From positions 76,157,352 to 76,221,351 of the forward strand of contig OY829537.1 of NCBI GenBank assembly GCA_963691705.1: a stretch of 64,000 nucleotides of DNA, read 5' to 3'. The position numbers were made by a program, and so were the translations under genes. Below the pieces are notes generated by a model. It saw nothing but the letters and a program-made list of their open reading frames with translations, was not told the DNA's origin and did no database searches. The stretch's first letter is position 1. The number at the start of each line of letters is the position of its first letter. Of this stretch, positions 33,326 to 44,559 are shown in pieces. This stretch comes from Viola odorata. Lineage: Eukaryota; Streptophyta; Magnoliopsida; Malpighiales; Violaceae.

Positions 33326-33815
33326 GGGAGTGCCTCGTTTTAGTGAGTTGTCTGATCAGGACCAGCCATCACAAGGATAGGACTTTTCACCCCCAAGCGT
33401 TGTACCTCACGTCCGTGGAATCGTGCCTCATCTCAATGGGCTGTCTATGTGAGCCCGGTTGCCACATGGATAGGATTTTCACTTCCAGGACGGAGTTGGT
33501 CTCTCCTTGGGGCGTGCCTCTCCTTATGGGGTTACCACAAGAATAAGATTTCACTCCCAAGGATTCTGGGGCGTGCCTCATCTTAATGGGCCGTCTATGT
33601 AAGCACGGTTGCCGCAAGGATAGGATTTTCACTCCGGGAAGCCGTTTGGGGTCGTGCCTCGTCTTAATGGGCCGTCTATGTGAGCACGGTTACCACAAGG
33701 ATAGGATTTTCACTCCCAAACGCCTTGTTATGCCAGGGCGTGCCTCGTCTTAGTGAGCTGTCTGATCAGGACCAGTCATCACAAGGATAGGATTTTCACT
33801 CCTGGCATTCTTCGC
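33326..33815. repeat. Second repeat family between antisense ORFs and pol in element D
   Basis: A unit of the form gggcgtgcctcgtcttaatgggccgtctatgtgagcacggtt-ccacaaggataggattttcactcccaa recurs about six times with spacing of roughly 65-75 bp. The same family fills 690-1345 of element A, so it is a conserved structural part of this retrotransposon family rather than a chance expansion. Confidence 0.85.
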
Positions 33816-33893
33816 TACCTGCATATTACCAGTAGCAAACGCACAGTGAATATCTCAATATTCATTTATTATAATAACTTTGATGTTACCCGA

Positions 33894-35828
33894 TTAGCTC
33901 CTGGCGTGGTATAGCCTCAGCCGAGCAATGTTCCAAGAGTTCTGCAGGGGCGTTCCCTCGAGCGTTTCCAGATGGTATGCTCCTTTTCCCACAATGCGGG
34001 TGACACGATACAGTCCATCCCAGTTTGGACTGAGTTTTCCCATACGTTGTCCTGCCGCCCGCTTGTCTCTGAGCACTAAATCTCCGGTTTTGAGCAATCG
34101 CTCCTTCACTTGCCGGTTGTGATATTGTGCCATTTTCCTCTTATAGTGCAGGGTTTTCAGGAGGGTTTCCTCGTATGTTTCTGGTAGAGTATCGAGGTTA
34201 GCTCGTAACCTTTCTTCGTTGTTTTCTTCTTTGAAATGATCCACCCGAAGGCTCATCATGCCAATCTCGACTGGTGTGACAGCCTCAATTCTGAATGCTA
34301 ACGCGAACGGGGTCTCTCCTGTGCTGGCCTTGACAGTCATGCGGTAGGCCCATAGCACATATGGCAATTCGTCTGGCCATTTCTTCTTGGACCCTTCCAA
34401 GTTTCTTTTGATGCCACTAAGGATGCTGCGGTTAGTTACTTCCGCCTGGCCGTTGGTTTGGGGATGTGCCACAGAGGAGAATCTTTGCTCTATCTGGAAT
34501 TCTGCACATCGATCCCTGAAGAACTGGCTTGTAAATTGTGTCCCGTTGTCGCTAACTAGCACGCATGGTACTCCAAATCGCATGATGACTTGGTGTTTGA
34601 AGAAACGCCAGATTTTTTCGGTAGTGATGGTAGCTAACGCCTCAGCTTCGGCCCATTTTGTGAAGTAGTCTACCGCTACGACCACAAATTTTAACTGAGA
34701 TCTGGCCTTTGGAAACGGGCCCAGGATGTCAATCCCCCACTTTGCAAACGGGCATGGAGCAACTATTTCTGAAATTGGCACAGCCGACTTTCGAGGAATC
34801 TTAGCATATTCCTGGCATTTTTGATAGGTTTTCACGAAGTTATGGCAATCTCGTCGAATGGTGGGCCAGTAAAATCCTGACCGGAAGACTTGGGCTGCCA
34901 GAGTACCGCTAACAATGTGCATGCCACATATCCCTTCGTGAATTTCACGTAACACATGTAAGCCTTCTTGCTCCGTTATGCATTTAGCGGCCGGATGGGA
35001 GAAGCATCTTCGTATTAACTCTCCGTTATAATATGTGCATCGTGCTGCCCGTTTTAGGACTTTCTTTCTCTCTATATGGTCTCCTGGTAGTTTATCATGT
35101 TTCAGATATTCTATCACTGGGATCCTCCAATCATTTTCCATCTCTTCCACACAGAGCGATGCCTGCTCTTCCATGAAAGAAAGTGTAGGCAGTTCTCCAT
35201 AGCGCACATCACTGGGTATTGAGGCTTCCGGATTGGCTGTCATCTTGGCGAGGCTATCAGCCTCTTCATTGTTTTCTCTAAGAATGTGCTCAAAGGTGAC
35301 CAGGGTGCCTTTTTCCTGTATCTCTGACAGCTCATGCTTCACTTTGGCTAAGTATTGGGCCATGATGGGTTCTCTGGCTTGGGAGTTCCCCAGGACCTGA
35401 TCCATTATTAGCTTGGAATCTCCTCGGATTTTTAAACGGGTTTTGCCTTCCTTCTCCACACCGGGAGTGGCTTCGATGGAGAAACTATTTCCAATTCTGA
35501 GTCCTGCCAGCAGCGCTTCGTATTCAGCCGCATTGTTGGACAATGGCTGCAGGATTCTGATGGTGTATCGCATCTCCAGGCCGTTTGGTCCAACTAAGAA
35601 AACTCCTGCGCCTGCTAACTCTTGATTTTTTGCTCCATCTACGTGGATGACCCACGTATCTGCATATGTCTCTGGAGACGGTAGGCATGAACTTTCTGCT
35701 TCTTCCTCCAACAGATCTATTTTGTCGTCCTTTGTGAACGTGCACTCAGCTATGAAGTCAGCTAACGCTTGGGCTTTAACGGCCGGTCTAGCTTTGTATT
35801 GCAGCCCGTACTGTTCGAGCTCGATAGC
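33894..35828 (-). pseudogene. Element D second RNase H and integrase (open, downstream of a stop)
   Basis: The frame follows TAG at about 35829 and stays open to the pol stop at 33894 (605 residues from ATG 35711). The second RNase H has WVIHVDGAKNQELAGAG, SNNAAEYEALLAGLRIG, IRGDSKLIMDQVL and NNEEADSLAKM, so all acidic residues appear present. Integrase has CQKC, the core WGIDILGPFP, VSDNGTQF and GQAEVTNR (D, D, E triad), and ends LETLEGTPLQNSWN-IARLRLYHARS. There is no chromodomain, as usual in Tat elements. Only the upstream stops prevent translation as part of a polyprotein. Confidence 0.9.
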
Positions 35829-37400
35829 CTAAATTAGCATTCTTCCTGAAGATTCAGGTTTTCTGAAGATTCTTCTCAACGGTTGATCCGTGAGTACAGT
35901 GACGGGGTGGGCTTGGAAGTATCGGTCCATCTTTCGCGTGGCCTGCACTAGAGCGAGTGTTATCTTCTCGATAGGAGCGTAGCGCAGTTCGGCATCTTTC
36001 AATATATGGCTCACGAAGAATACAGGACGATGCACGTGTCCTTCACTTCGCACAAGGACGGCGCTGACTACCTCGTCAGCTATTCCCAAATATAGGTATA
36101 GCTCATCGCCGGGCTCGGGCCTCGTCAGCACTAAATCTGATGATAGGTAAGCTTTTAGTCTTGCAAACGCTTTCTCACATTCCTCTGTCCATCCGACGGG
36201 AGCCTTATTTCGGATGACTTTGAAGAAAGGCAAACATCTCTCGCCTTGCTTAGATATGAATCATCCCAACGCGATGATGCGCCCGGTTAACTTCTGTATC
36301 TCTTTGACAGTCCGCGGGGGTATCATATCCTGGATGGCTTTTACCTTTGATGGGTTGGGTTGGATGCCCTTTCGGCTGACCACGTAGCCCAAGAATTTTC
36401 CCGTTTGGAATGCAAACATGCACTTCCGCGGGTTTAGCTTCATCTTGTGCTTTCTCATCACATTGAAAACTTCTTCCAAGTCAGCGAGGTGTACTCTGAA
36501 ACTCCGACTTTTGATCAAGATGTCGTCTACGTAGGCCATTACATTTCTCCCGGTTTGATTTTCAAAAAATTTGTTTGCCATACGCTGAAATGTTGCACCG
36601 GCATTCTTTAGCCCAAACGGCATTGCGGTATAGCAGTATGTAGCCCTAGGAGTGATGAAGGCAGTTTTTTCTTCGTCCTCTACAGCCATAGGGATTTGGT
36701 GATATCCGGAATTCGCATCTAGGGAGCTTAGATAAGCATACCCAGCGGTTTGATCGACTAACTGATTTATTCGCGGAAGGGGATAGCAGTCCTTGGGACA
36801 GGCATTATTTAGGTCAGTAAAGTCGATGCACGTGCGCCAGTCCCCGTTAGGCTTTGGGACTAACACAGGATTAGCTAGCCAGGTCGGGTATTGGACTTCT
36901 CGAATGAACCCCGCCTCTGTGAGCTTTAGTAACTCCTTTTCGATGGCTGCTATCTTTTCCGATGAAAAGGCACGTCGCCTTTGTTGAACAGGCTTGGCGT
37001 CAAGACTAACGTTCAGTCGGTGTTCCGCAACCTCCCGAGAGATTCCGGGCATGTCTGTTGGCTTCCACGCAAATTCTCCCTTGCATTTCCTCAACAGCCG
37101 GATTAATTGCGCATTCTCTTCAAGGCTTAGTTTCTCACTGGCTAAGAGATTCGTTTCACTATCCTTACCGATAGGGATTGATACCATCTGATCTAACGGC
37201 TGAGTGCGCTTTTCTTCTCTATCATCGAAAGGGTCGTCTGCCACGCAAACGTAGCGGTCACAACTCCTTTGAGTCATAAGTAAGTAGCATTCGGCTGCCA
37301 GCTTTTGGTCCCCTTTGATTGAGACCACGCCATCCCATGAGGGATATTTCATCCGCAAGTGTTTTTGAGATATGGCTACTCCAAAACGATTAAGGAATGG
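35829..37400 (-). pseudogene. Element D reverse transcriptase and first RNase H (two in-frame stops)
   Basis: Same frame as gag. RT blocks: YPTWLANPVLVPKPNGDW, SSLDANSGYHQIPM, MPFGLKNAGATFQRM and catalytic MAYVDDILIKS (about 36540). RNase H: LYLYLGIADEVVSAVLV and VLTDQPLRRIF. TGA near 36258 breaks ALG-FISKQGER, where arginine (CGA) is likely. TAG at about 35829 replaces the tryptophan of MLIWAIELEQY, which element A still has. Both changes are of the C-to-T type common in methylated plant DNA. Confidence 0.92.
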
Positions 37401-39767
37401 TCACCCCAAAATGGCATTATACGGTAACGTTAGGTCTATGACAAGAAATAATAGCTCTTCGGAGCGTTTGGATGTGTCTTCCCGGAAGTACACCGGCAGG
37501 GATGTTATTCCGGCTACCGGAATCGGTACTCCATCAATCCCAATAATTGGCCTCGTGCAAGACGATAGTTCACCGTCAGGTCGTTTCATCAAGTTGTACG
37601 CTTCCAATGAAAATAAATTCACTGCGCTCCCGTTATCGACAAGGGTCCTTCTTACCCCGTGACTTCCAATGACAGGCGTTACGACCATCACGTCATTATG
37701 CGGGAAGACGATGCCTTTTTCATCTTCCTCTGAGAAAGACAATATCATTCTGTCTAAGGCACTTATCACCTCGACTTTCGTTTGCGCGCTCTCCCGTTTG
37801 CGCTTTTCCCCAGGGTTTGGCGTTTGCGGCATGATTTCCTCGCAATAAGGTGTTCCTCCAGCAATAATATTAATCATAGGCATTTGGTCACTATGGACAA
37901 TGAGAGCTTCTCTATTTTGCCCAAGGGGGATTGCGTTAGCCCCCGTGGCGCGCGAGGGCGCTTGTCTTTGATCAGTTGTCATTCCAGTTGGGTCATTCCT
38001 GGCCTCTTCTCTCGCCTTAGTGGCAAATTCTCCTAGGTAGCCCTCATCGACCAATCTTTCTATGGCCAATTTTAGTTCTCTGCATACATCGGTTGAATGT
38101 CCCTTGACCTTGTGGAACTTGCAATATGCGTTTTCTCTTCCTCCCATGATTACTCCTGGTTTCACGGGAGCTGGGTAACGGATGGGCAGATTTCTCTGTT
38201 GGACTATCGCTAAGATCTCCGCTCTTGGGAGTATGAGAGATGGGAGGTCAGGATCATATATCCGGCCTTTTGGCGGGTCCGTTTGCTTCCGAGTAGGGGA
38301 TCCCCCAGGTCTTCCTTTTGAGAAATTGCCTCTCTGCCGGTTAGAGGCCTTGGTATTATGTTCTTTTCGCCGCCTGGGATCCTCGATGGGTTTAGCGTCA
38401 GGGGCATTGCTGTGCAGGACGTTAGGGGCCACATATGGGTCTGTCGGCATGCCTTGGATCCAATCTCTATTTTCCTCCTCCTCCATTCTCGCATAGTTAT
38501 GCGCTTTTAGTCTCAACGCATCCAGGGTCATTGGGGGGTCCACCATTAGCGTGTCTTTCAATTTACTGTATCGGCAGTTGCGTTTTAGGGCCTCAATCGC
38601 AAAATCGATAGTGACCCCTGGCGTTAGGGACATCTCAAGATCAAATCGACCTAAGAAGTCGTTCAACGATTCCTGTGGTTTTCGATGGATATCGAACAGC
38701 GCAGCTGCTGACTTTCTGATAGGAGTAGCCGTGCTAAACCGACTTTTGAATTTTTCTTCCAATTGAGAAAAATTATCGATAGACCCGGCGGGGAGTCCCT
38801 CAAACCATAGATGTGCCACTCCTGACAGCGTCATTACGAAGATTTGGCACAATGCTGCATCACTGCGCGTTTGAAATTGCACGAAATCCTTCACCTTATT
38901 GAGGTGAGAAATGGGATCTTTCGTGCCATCATATGACTCTGCTGGGAGTTTCACATGCCGATGGACTCTGTGGTGCCTGACACGGTAACTGAATGGATGA
39001 CCCACGTTAGCATCGGGGATCCTACGAGGCTGACGCTGATGTGGAATTTCAGCGTCGTATCTAGGATTCTGAGGGTCATATTCCTGATGTCTCCTAGGAG
39101 AACGGCTATGGCTCCTTGGAGTTCGAGCTCGTCGACTTCTGCTGCTAGATCTCTCGCTGTATCTAGGAGATGGATCTCTCACTATATCCCCCCGTCGATC
39201 ATCCCAGTGTTCTCTATACTCGTCACGCTGGCGGACTGCTTCGGGGATAGAGATTCCTCCCATGTATTGTCCAGAATGGTCGGCAGGTCCGCACGTGAAT
39301 GGTGGGACGTTTATGGGGGGAAGAGGGAAAGGTAAGGAGGACGGGAGTGCCCTAGATTGTTGGGGTGATAAGGGTCGTTCGTTGACAATGGACGGAGTGA
39401 AAACTACTTGGGAGGACACACCAGGTCTTGAAGCACGAGGAGTAAATCCAGCAGCCATCTCTGTCAACTGATCCAGTTGAGCTTGGAGAGCTGCTATTGA
39501 GTTCGCGAAAGGGTTGTCCGCTTCTCCCATCATAGATCTCCCCGCTTGATGGGTAGGATGGCTGGTTCCTACTATATGGGAGAAGGGAGAGCAAATCTGG
39601 AATGTAACTTCTTCCGAACTTGACCCAGGAGGAAGATCTAATTCTCCTGCAATGACGTCGTGCCCTGGGGTGGGGGCATCAGAGGTAGCGAAGGGAAACA
39701 GGCGTCTGCGGGTGTTGTATGGGATGTTGGAAGTTCGGGACAGCGCCGGATCTGACTCTGAGGCCAT
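37401..39767 (-). pseudogene. Element D gag and protease (788 residues open)
   Basis: ATG 39767 opens an undisturbed 788-residue frame that ends at TGA in AILG-PFLN (about 37399-37401), where element A has glutamine. The N-terminal 200 residues are Pro/Ser-rich, followed by an Arg/Ser-rich run (RSHSRSPRRHQEYD). The gag core has HVKLPAESYDGTKDPISHLN and LWFEGLPAGSIDNFSQLEEK. A degenerate zinc motif (YCKFHKVKGHSTDVC) is near 38120. The protease loop is TLVDNGSAVNLFS. gag, protease and pol share one frame, 39767-33894. Confidence 0.92.
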
Positions 39768-39852
39768 AATCCTTCTAGCTTCGGGGAGGAGGAGCTTGGT
39801 TATTAAGGATGCTCACTTAATATAACCAATGCTCTCAATGAAAGCACCAATT

Positions 39853-40423
39853 TGATAATAATTTGTCTTCTGCCGAAGGATGTATGGCGGAGCAGCTCCT
39901 CTCAGATCAGTGTGCGCGACGGTCCACGGTACCTGCAATGCGCCGGAGGGGGTCTCCGGCGGAAACACTCCGATGCTTAAGTCAGTATGTGTACTGAAAT
40001 TGGCAGAGTTTAGGCTAGTCAAGTCCGCTTACCTGCCTCCTTTGTGGGGGAGGTATTTATAGAAGAAAGGGGCGTTCCCGCCCAAGTAAGAGAGTACGGA
40101 GCTATCGCTCGCGTTAGGGTATGTGATTCGCCCTTATCGTGACACGCTACCTTGGCGGTAGGTGTATAGGTGGATATTGCCGCGGCAGGACAATAGCCGG
40201 AGCTTTCTTCCTGTCGCATGGTTTCCTTTGGGGGTGAGATAACTCCTTGAACCGTCCACGAGGTCCGTGAGAAGAGCTGGTAGGGCACCGTTAGCCCTCA
40301 TAGCGTTAGCCTTTGGGGAAGGTAGCAACCTTATCCCTATCGTGGTGGAGCGAAACAGTAGCTACGTCCCTTCCCACCGGGTGATAGACGAAAATACCCC
40401 TGCTTTTAGGTGAATTGTTATCA
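39853..40423 (-). repeat. Element D 5' LTR (right copy) with primer-binding region
   Basis: This 571-bp LTR is followed by TTATT and then element B integrase. The minus-strand TATA box CTATAAATACC is at about 40050-40062. Just inside the element, 39828-39852 read on the minus strand gives TTGGTGCTTTCATTGAGAGC, shared with element A and likely the primer-binding region. The short leader to ATG 39767 is about 85 bp. Confidence 0.93.
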
Positions 40424-40428
40424 TTATT

Positions 40429-40628
40429 CCATGTCACACAATAAATGATGCATCTCATATTGCTAATCTTTTCTTTGAAGAAATTATTCGGTTGCATGGC
40501 ACGCCAAAGACTATTGTTAGCGATAGAGATAGCAAATTCCTTAGTCATTTTTGGCGTGTATTGTGGGCTAAACTTGGTACCAAACTTTTATTCTCTATAT
40601 CTTGTCATCCACAAATGGATGGCCAAAT
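40429..40628 (+). pseudogene. Element B integrase core, middle part
   Basis: Between the D and E insertions the B frame reads [20 protein letters not shown] then [15 protein letters not shown] and [11 protein letters not shown]. The D of SDRD is the second catalytic residue. It continues the frame cut at 25057 and is itself cut at 40628, within the codons for GQ(T)E. Confidence 0.9.
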
Positions 40629-41432
40629 TGATGTGATCATACATGGCTTCACTTCGGTGATGAATGAGCACACATTTGGAGGCCGAGAGACATGTCTGGG
40701 CCTACCAAAAGTGGGCAAGATCCGTGCCAACCCGAGGCCACCCGCGTGGCCGAGTTTCCTCAGCGAAAAGGCAAGTTTGGCATTTTTGGGCAGTGGCTGG
40801 CGTCATGATGTCAAACCACTAGCATCATGACGCTATCCACTGGAATTTTGGGTGGTTAGTGCAGTCTCTTAGCGTCATGACACCAAGGCCTATTTTGGTG
40901 GCCGAGAAGAGTGTTTTTCAAGCATTTTCACTTCTTATAAATAGCTCTCTTCTTCATTTCTTTCCTTATTTTTTAATTAGTGTTTATTGCTTGAATTAGA
41001 GAGTACTCCTCCCTTTAAACACCTTAAAATCTCCTTGTAAGGATCAAGCTTAGGAGGCTCATTGATTCATTGCAAGTAGAAAAACCTCTTACCTTCAATC
41101 TTTAATTACTTGTTCTTGTTTACAATTGAATAGAACTTTGGGATTATTGTGTTTATTGACTATTATGGATTCCTATGGATGGATTGTTGATTATAAATTA
41201 ATTTTAATGCTTGTCTATTAATTGATCAATTCTAATTGAATTTCTATCCGCAAATATTCCTTTAATTTCTAGATTTTTGTTCATCTTTATTTTGTCAAAT
41301 CCGTTGCATTTTCTCCAAATTACCTATTCGATTCTCATGTTTATTGTTCATAATTGATTGGTCTTTGTCGGGTAACTCAATCTAGATCCATTGAAATGAA
41401 CCGACTCACTAAAAAGTACCCGGATCGTATCA
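40629..41432 (+). repeat. Element E 5' LTR
   Basis: TATAAATA at 40936-40943 is the likely TATA box. A perfect 11-bp inverted repeat, GCGTCATGATG/CATCATGACGC, lies at 40800-40833 with a 12-base loop. The primer-binding site follows at once. The stretch from 41447 to 42287 is AT-rich leader with nothing I can support. Confidence 0.85.
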
Positions 41433-42287
41433 AGTGGTAGCGGAGCTTTGTTGCTTGAGTTTTCTAGATTTTGGGTCTTTTACAATCGGTCAAAATAGAA
41501 GTGAAATCTATGGTTAAAAACCTCTAGAATTGTGTCGTTTATGATTGTCTTGAGTTTGTTGAACTTTTGGTGAAGAAATCAAGTTATTTGAGCAACAAAT
41601 TTGAGAGTTGTCATTTTCCAGATTTTTGGGTGTTCTTCGTGTTCATCTTCATATATGTTACCCGCCTAGAAAATTCTGAAATTCAGTGTCAACGAACTTC
41701 ATCTTGTGTGTAGAAATATTTTATCTTAAGTCTTTCAGAAATTTTGTGGAATTCTTATACATTTTGGCCAAAATAGAAAGGTGCGCAGCTTTCAACCGAG
41801 AAAAGTGCATCATGTGTTGTTGGTTAATTTATAGTGTGTTCCAGCCTGAATTTTCCTTCTTTCCTTCATAAAAGTTGTATCTCTATATCTTAGGAGTATC
41901 CCTATTTAATTTTGTAATTTTTAGCCATCTTTATTTATTTATTTTTAAGTGTCGAAGCTACAGGTCTGTCTAAGAACACTCCTTCAAACACAGCTTTTTC
42001 ATTACTTTTCAACCAAATGTTCTTCTTCCTTCTTGGTTGAAATTTTTGTGCTTAATCTCATAATTGTGTGCTCTTATTTTTTAGTCTTGCAGTTGTTATT
42101 TAACATGAAAGGGTTGATCAATAGTGAGCTTACAAATTGAGATTGTGTGAGAGCAATTTTGAGAGAGCTAAACACGAGAGACACACGTGAGGGAATGCTT
42201 GTTCCACTAACACCTATGGATATCTAGCTTGTTAATTTTATAGGCACAATATCACAAGAGTGTGATAGTGAATGGGGTAACTAAGAA

Positions 42288-43424
42288 GTGTGTGATGATG
42301 AGGGTAGCTACCAAGACGGTGGTGATGATAGATATAAATCTTATAGTGAGGTTAGCCACCACCCCAATGATGATGATGACTACCAACCATTTAGTGTTGA
42401 AGATAATGGTTTCTATGATGTCACTAGCAACCATTCCAATGATCATGATGGTTACCAACCATCTAGTGTTGATGATTATGGCTCCTATGGTGACGATACC
42501 AACCATTCCAATGAAGATGATGGCTACCAACCATCTAGTGTTGAGGATTATAGTTCCTATGATGTCACTAGAAACCATTCCAATAGTGATGAGCGCTCAT
42601 CTTATGCGTGTGATGGTTACCAATTTCATGGTAATGGAGCATATGAATCTTATGGCGAAGATGACTACGGGCATAGTATTGATGGTGCGGACGAATACCA
42701 AGATCAAGATGACGAAGGTTGTAATGGGTATGAAGACTACGAAGAGCCTTAAACCCGTCATGCCTCACGCTATGGCCTAGGTTCCTATTCCGACCAAAGC
42801 CTTGGTCATGGCCCCAATTCTAGAAGACTCGTCCTCCACACAAGCACGCAAGTCCGAAACAATTATGATAGAACCCAAGGTCGAGCACCTACACCTTCTC
42901 CTCCTCACTCAAGCTATGGCCTTAGTTTCTCAAGGCAAAGCCTTGGCCATGGCCCCTCTACTAGTGCTCCGCCTCCCCCTTCTTATCAAAGGGCTATTCC
43001 AAGGCACCTTCAACCATTCCAACGCCGCCAAAGAAATCAAAAGTTTTCTTCCCTAACTCCTTTTGAGCAGAAGTCGTGCTTGGAACGCCATTCACCAACT
43101 CAAGAGGAATTAAAGGTCATGTTCCAAGCGTCGTGGCTTGGCCAAAGCAAGTCGGTTGATGATCTTCCATCTTCGCTTAAATCTAACAATGACCATGCGG
43201 ATGGGAATTTGAGTGGAGAGATAGGGGAGGAGAGTGTGCTTAATAATTGTGTTGAAAATGAGATGATTAAGCACCTTATGAGTAAGATGAATGAAGAGAA
43301 AATGGAGAGTGATGGCAATCAAACACTTGGGAATGAGTTGGGTGAGTTCAACCAAAGACTTGGGAATGAGCCCCTTGTAAAGAATGTTGAGTTATGTGTG
43401 CCCAAGCTAAGACCACAAATTTAA
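42288..43424 (+). pseudogene. Element E orphan ORF: acidic Tyr/Asp-rich repeat protein (one stop)
   Basis: One frame runs from ATG 42288 to TAA at 43424 (about 378 residues), broken only by TAA at 42750-42752. The first half has three ~24-residue tandem repeats like NHSNEDDGYQPSSVEDYSSY (72-bp DNA repeats, about 42355-42580). The second half has two copies of a YGL...QSLGHGPS motif, a Pro/Arg-rich stretch and a helical acidic tail with two LGNE repeats. No known domain is recognised; it is not gag-like. Confidence 0.5.
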
Positions 43425-43466
43425 AGCAATGGATTCGAGGAGGAATCCTTTCGAAGGGAAATGTTA

Positions 43467-44222
43467 TGATGCGATCACACATGGCTTCACTTTGGCAATG
43501 AATGAGCACACATTCGGAGGCCGAGAGATATGCTCGGGGCTACCAAAAGTGGGAGAGATTCGTGCCAAGTTTGGTATTTTTCGGCAGTGGCTAGCGTCAT
43601 CACGCCAAACCATTAGCATCATGACACTAGCCACTGGAATTTTGGGTGGTTAGTGAAGTCTCTTGGCCTCATGACGCCAAGGCTATTTTGGTGGCCGAGA
43701 AGAGTGTTTTTCAAGCATTTTTACTTTCTATAAATAGCTCTCTTCTTCATTTCTTTCCTTAGTTTTTGATGAGTGTTTATTGCTTGAATTAGAGAGTACT
43801 CCTCCCACTAAACACCTTAAAATCTCCTTGTAAGTATCAAGCTTCGGAGGCTCCTTGATTCATTGCAAGTAAAACCTCTTACCTTCAATCTTTAATTACT
43901 TGTTCTTGTTTACAATTGAATAGAATTTTGGGATTATTGTGTTTATTTACTATTATGGATTCCTATGGATGGATTCTTGATTATAAGTTGATTTGAACGC
44001 TTGTCTATTGATTGATCAATTCTAATTGAATTTCTATCCGCAAATCTTCCTTTAATTTCCAAATTTTTGTTCATCTTCATTTTGTCAAATCCACTGCGTT
44101 TTCTCCAAATTATCTATCCGATTCTCATGTTTATTGTTCATAATTGATTGGGCTTTGTCGGGTAACTCAAGCTAGATCCATTGATACGAACCGACTCAGT
44201 AAAAGGAGCCCGGATCGCATCA
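43467..44222 (+). repeat. Element E 3' LTR
   Basis: It begins TGATGCGATCACAC and has a TATA box TATAAATA at 43729-43736. Just before it, 43429-43466 reads MDSRRNPFEGKCYDA, a remnant of the end of pol overlapping a weak purine tract (tcgaagggaaatg). The end GATCGCATCA abuts element B sequence. Confidence 0.87.
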
Positions 44223-44227
44223 CAAAC

Positions 44228-44559
44228 TGAAGTTGTTAATCGAACACTAGGAACAATGTTGTGTGTCATGATTCAACAATATGCCAAAGCTTGGGATGAT
44301 TGCATTCCTTTCATTTGCAAAATGACCATTTTTCTAATCATCGGAAGGGCAAGCTTAGCCAATGGGGGGATGGTCCATTCCTCATTGTGGAGAAGATTAA
44401 TGATAATGCTTACCGCCTTGATATTCCTTCTTCTTTTGGCAATGTTAACCCCACCTTAAATATCAATGATTTGTCTCCTTATTTTGTATATGAGGATGAG
44501 GAGCTTTCGGAGGACAAACATGTGGATTCGAGGATGAATCCTCTCAAAGGGCGAGGGGA
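44228..44559 (+). pseudogene. Element B integrase C-terminus, pol end and polypurine tract
   Basis: The frame resumes with TEVVNRTLGTML, whose E is the third catalytic residue, then QQYAKAWDDCIPF. A deletion and frameshift near 44330 remove roughly 100 residues. After it, GDGPFLIVEKINDNAYRLDI and LNINDLSPYF form the usual C-terminal block, ending DSRMNPLKGRGDD, which reads into the LTR. The purine tract aaagggcgagggga (44546-44559) precedes the LTR. Confidence 0.87.

Larger units (their letters stand above)
25058..40423 (-). mobile_element. Element D: 15.4-kb Tat-lineage Ty3/gypsy retrotransposon with antisense ORFs
   Basis: Both LTRs are 571 bp (25058-25628 and 39853-40423), with TGATAA/TTATCA ends and a perfect TTATT duplication (25053-25057, 40424-40428). 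gag-pol is on the minus strand (39767-33894). The remaining ~8 kb between pol and the 3' LTR (left copy) holds repeats and four plus-strand ORFs. By eye the LTRs differ at about 8 sites (1.4%), so the insertion is fairly recent. Grande-type Tat elements of other plants are known to carry antisense ORFs in this place. The sequence inside the 3' LTR is not purine-rich, so a normal polypurine tract is not evident. Confidence 0.95.
40629..44222 (+). mobile_element. Element E: small non-autonomous LTR retrotransposon
   Basis: LTRs are 40629-41432 (804 bp) and 43467-44222 (756 bp), both starting TGATG and ending GATCG(T/C)ATCA. Flanks are CAAAT (40624-40628) and CAAAC (44223-44227), a target duplication with one later change. 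The left LTR has about 45 bp absent from the right one. The 2-kb body has the primer site agtggtagcggagc (41433-41446) and one orphan ORF, with no gag, protease, RT or integrase. The LTRs are visibly more diverged than those of D, so E is older. Confidence 0.9.

Noticed and set aside
33018..33815. Regularly spaced repeats that could recall a CRISPR array
   Set aside because: The host is a plant; units are adjacent with no unique spacers and lie inside an LTR retrotransposon.
42262..42780. 172-residue methionine-rich ORF overlapping the element E ORF
   Set aside because: It is a shifted-frame shadow of the GAT-rich tandem repeats; the acidic frame is longer and continues to 43424.
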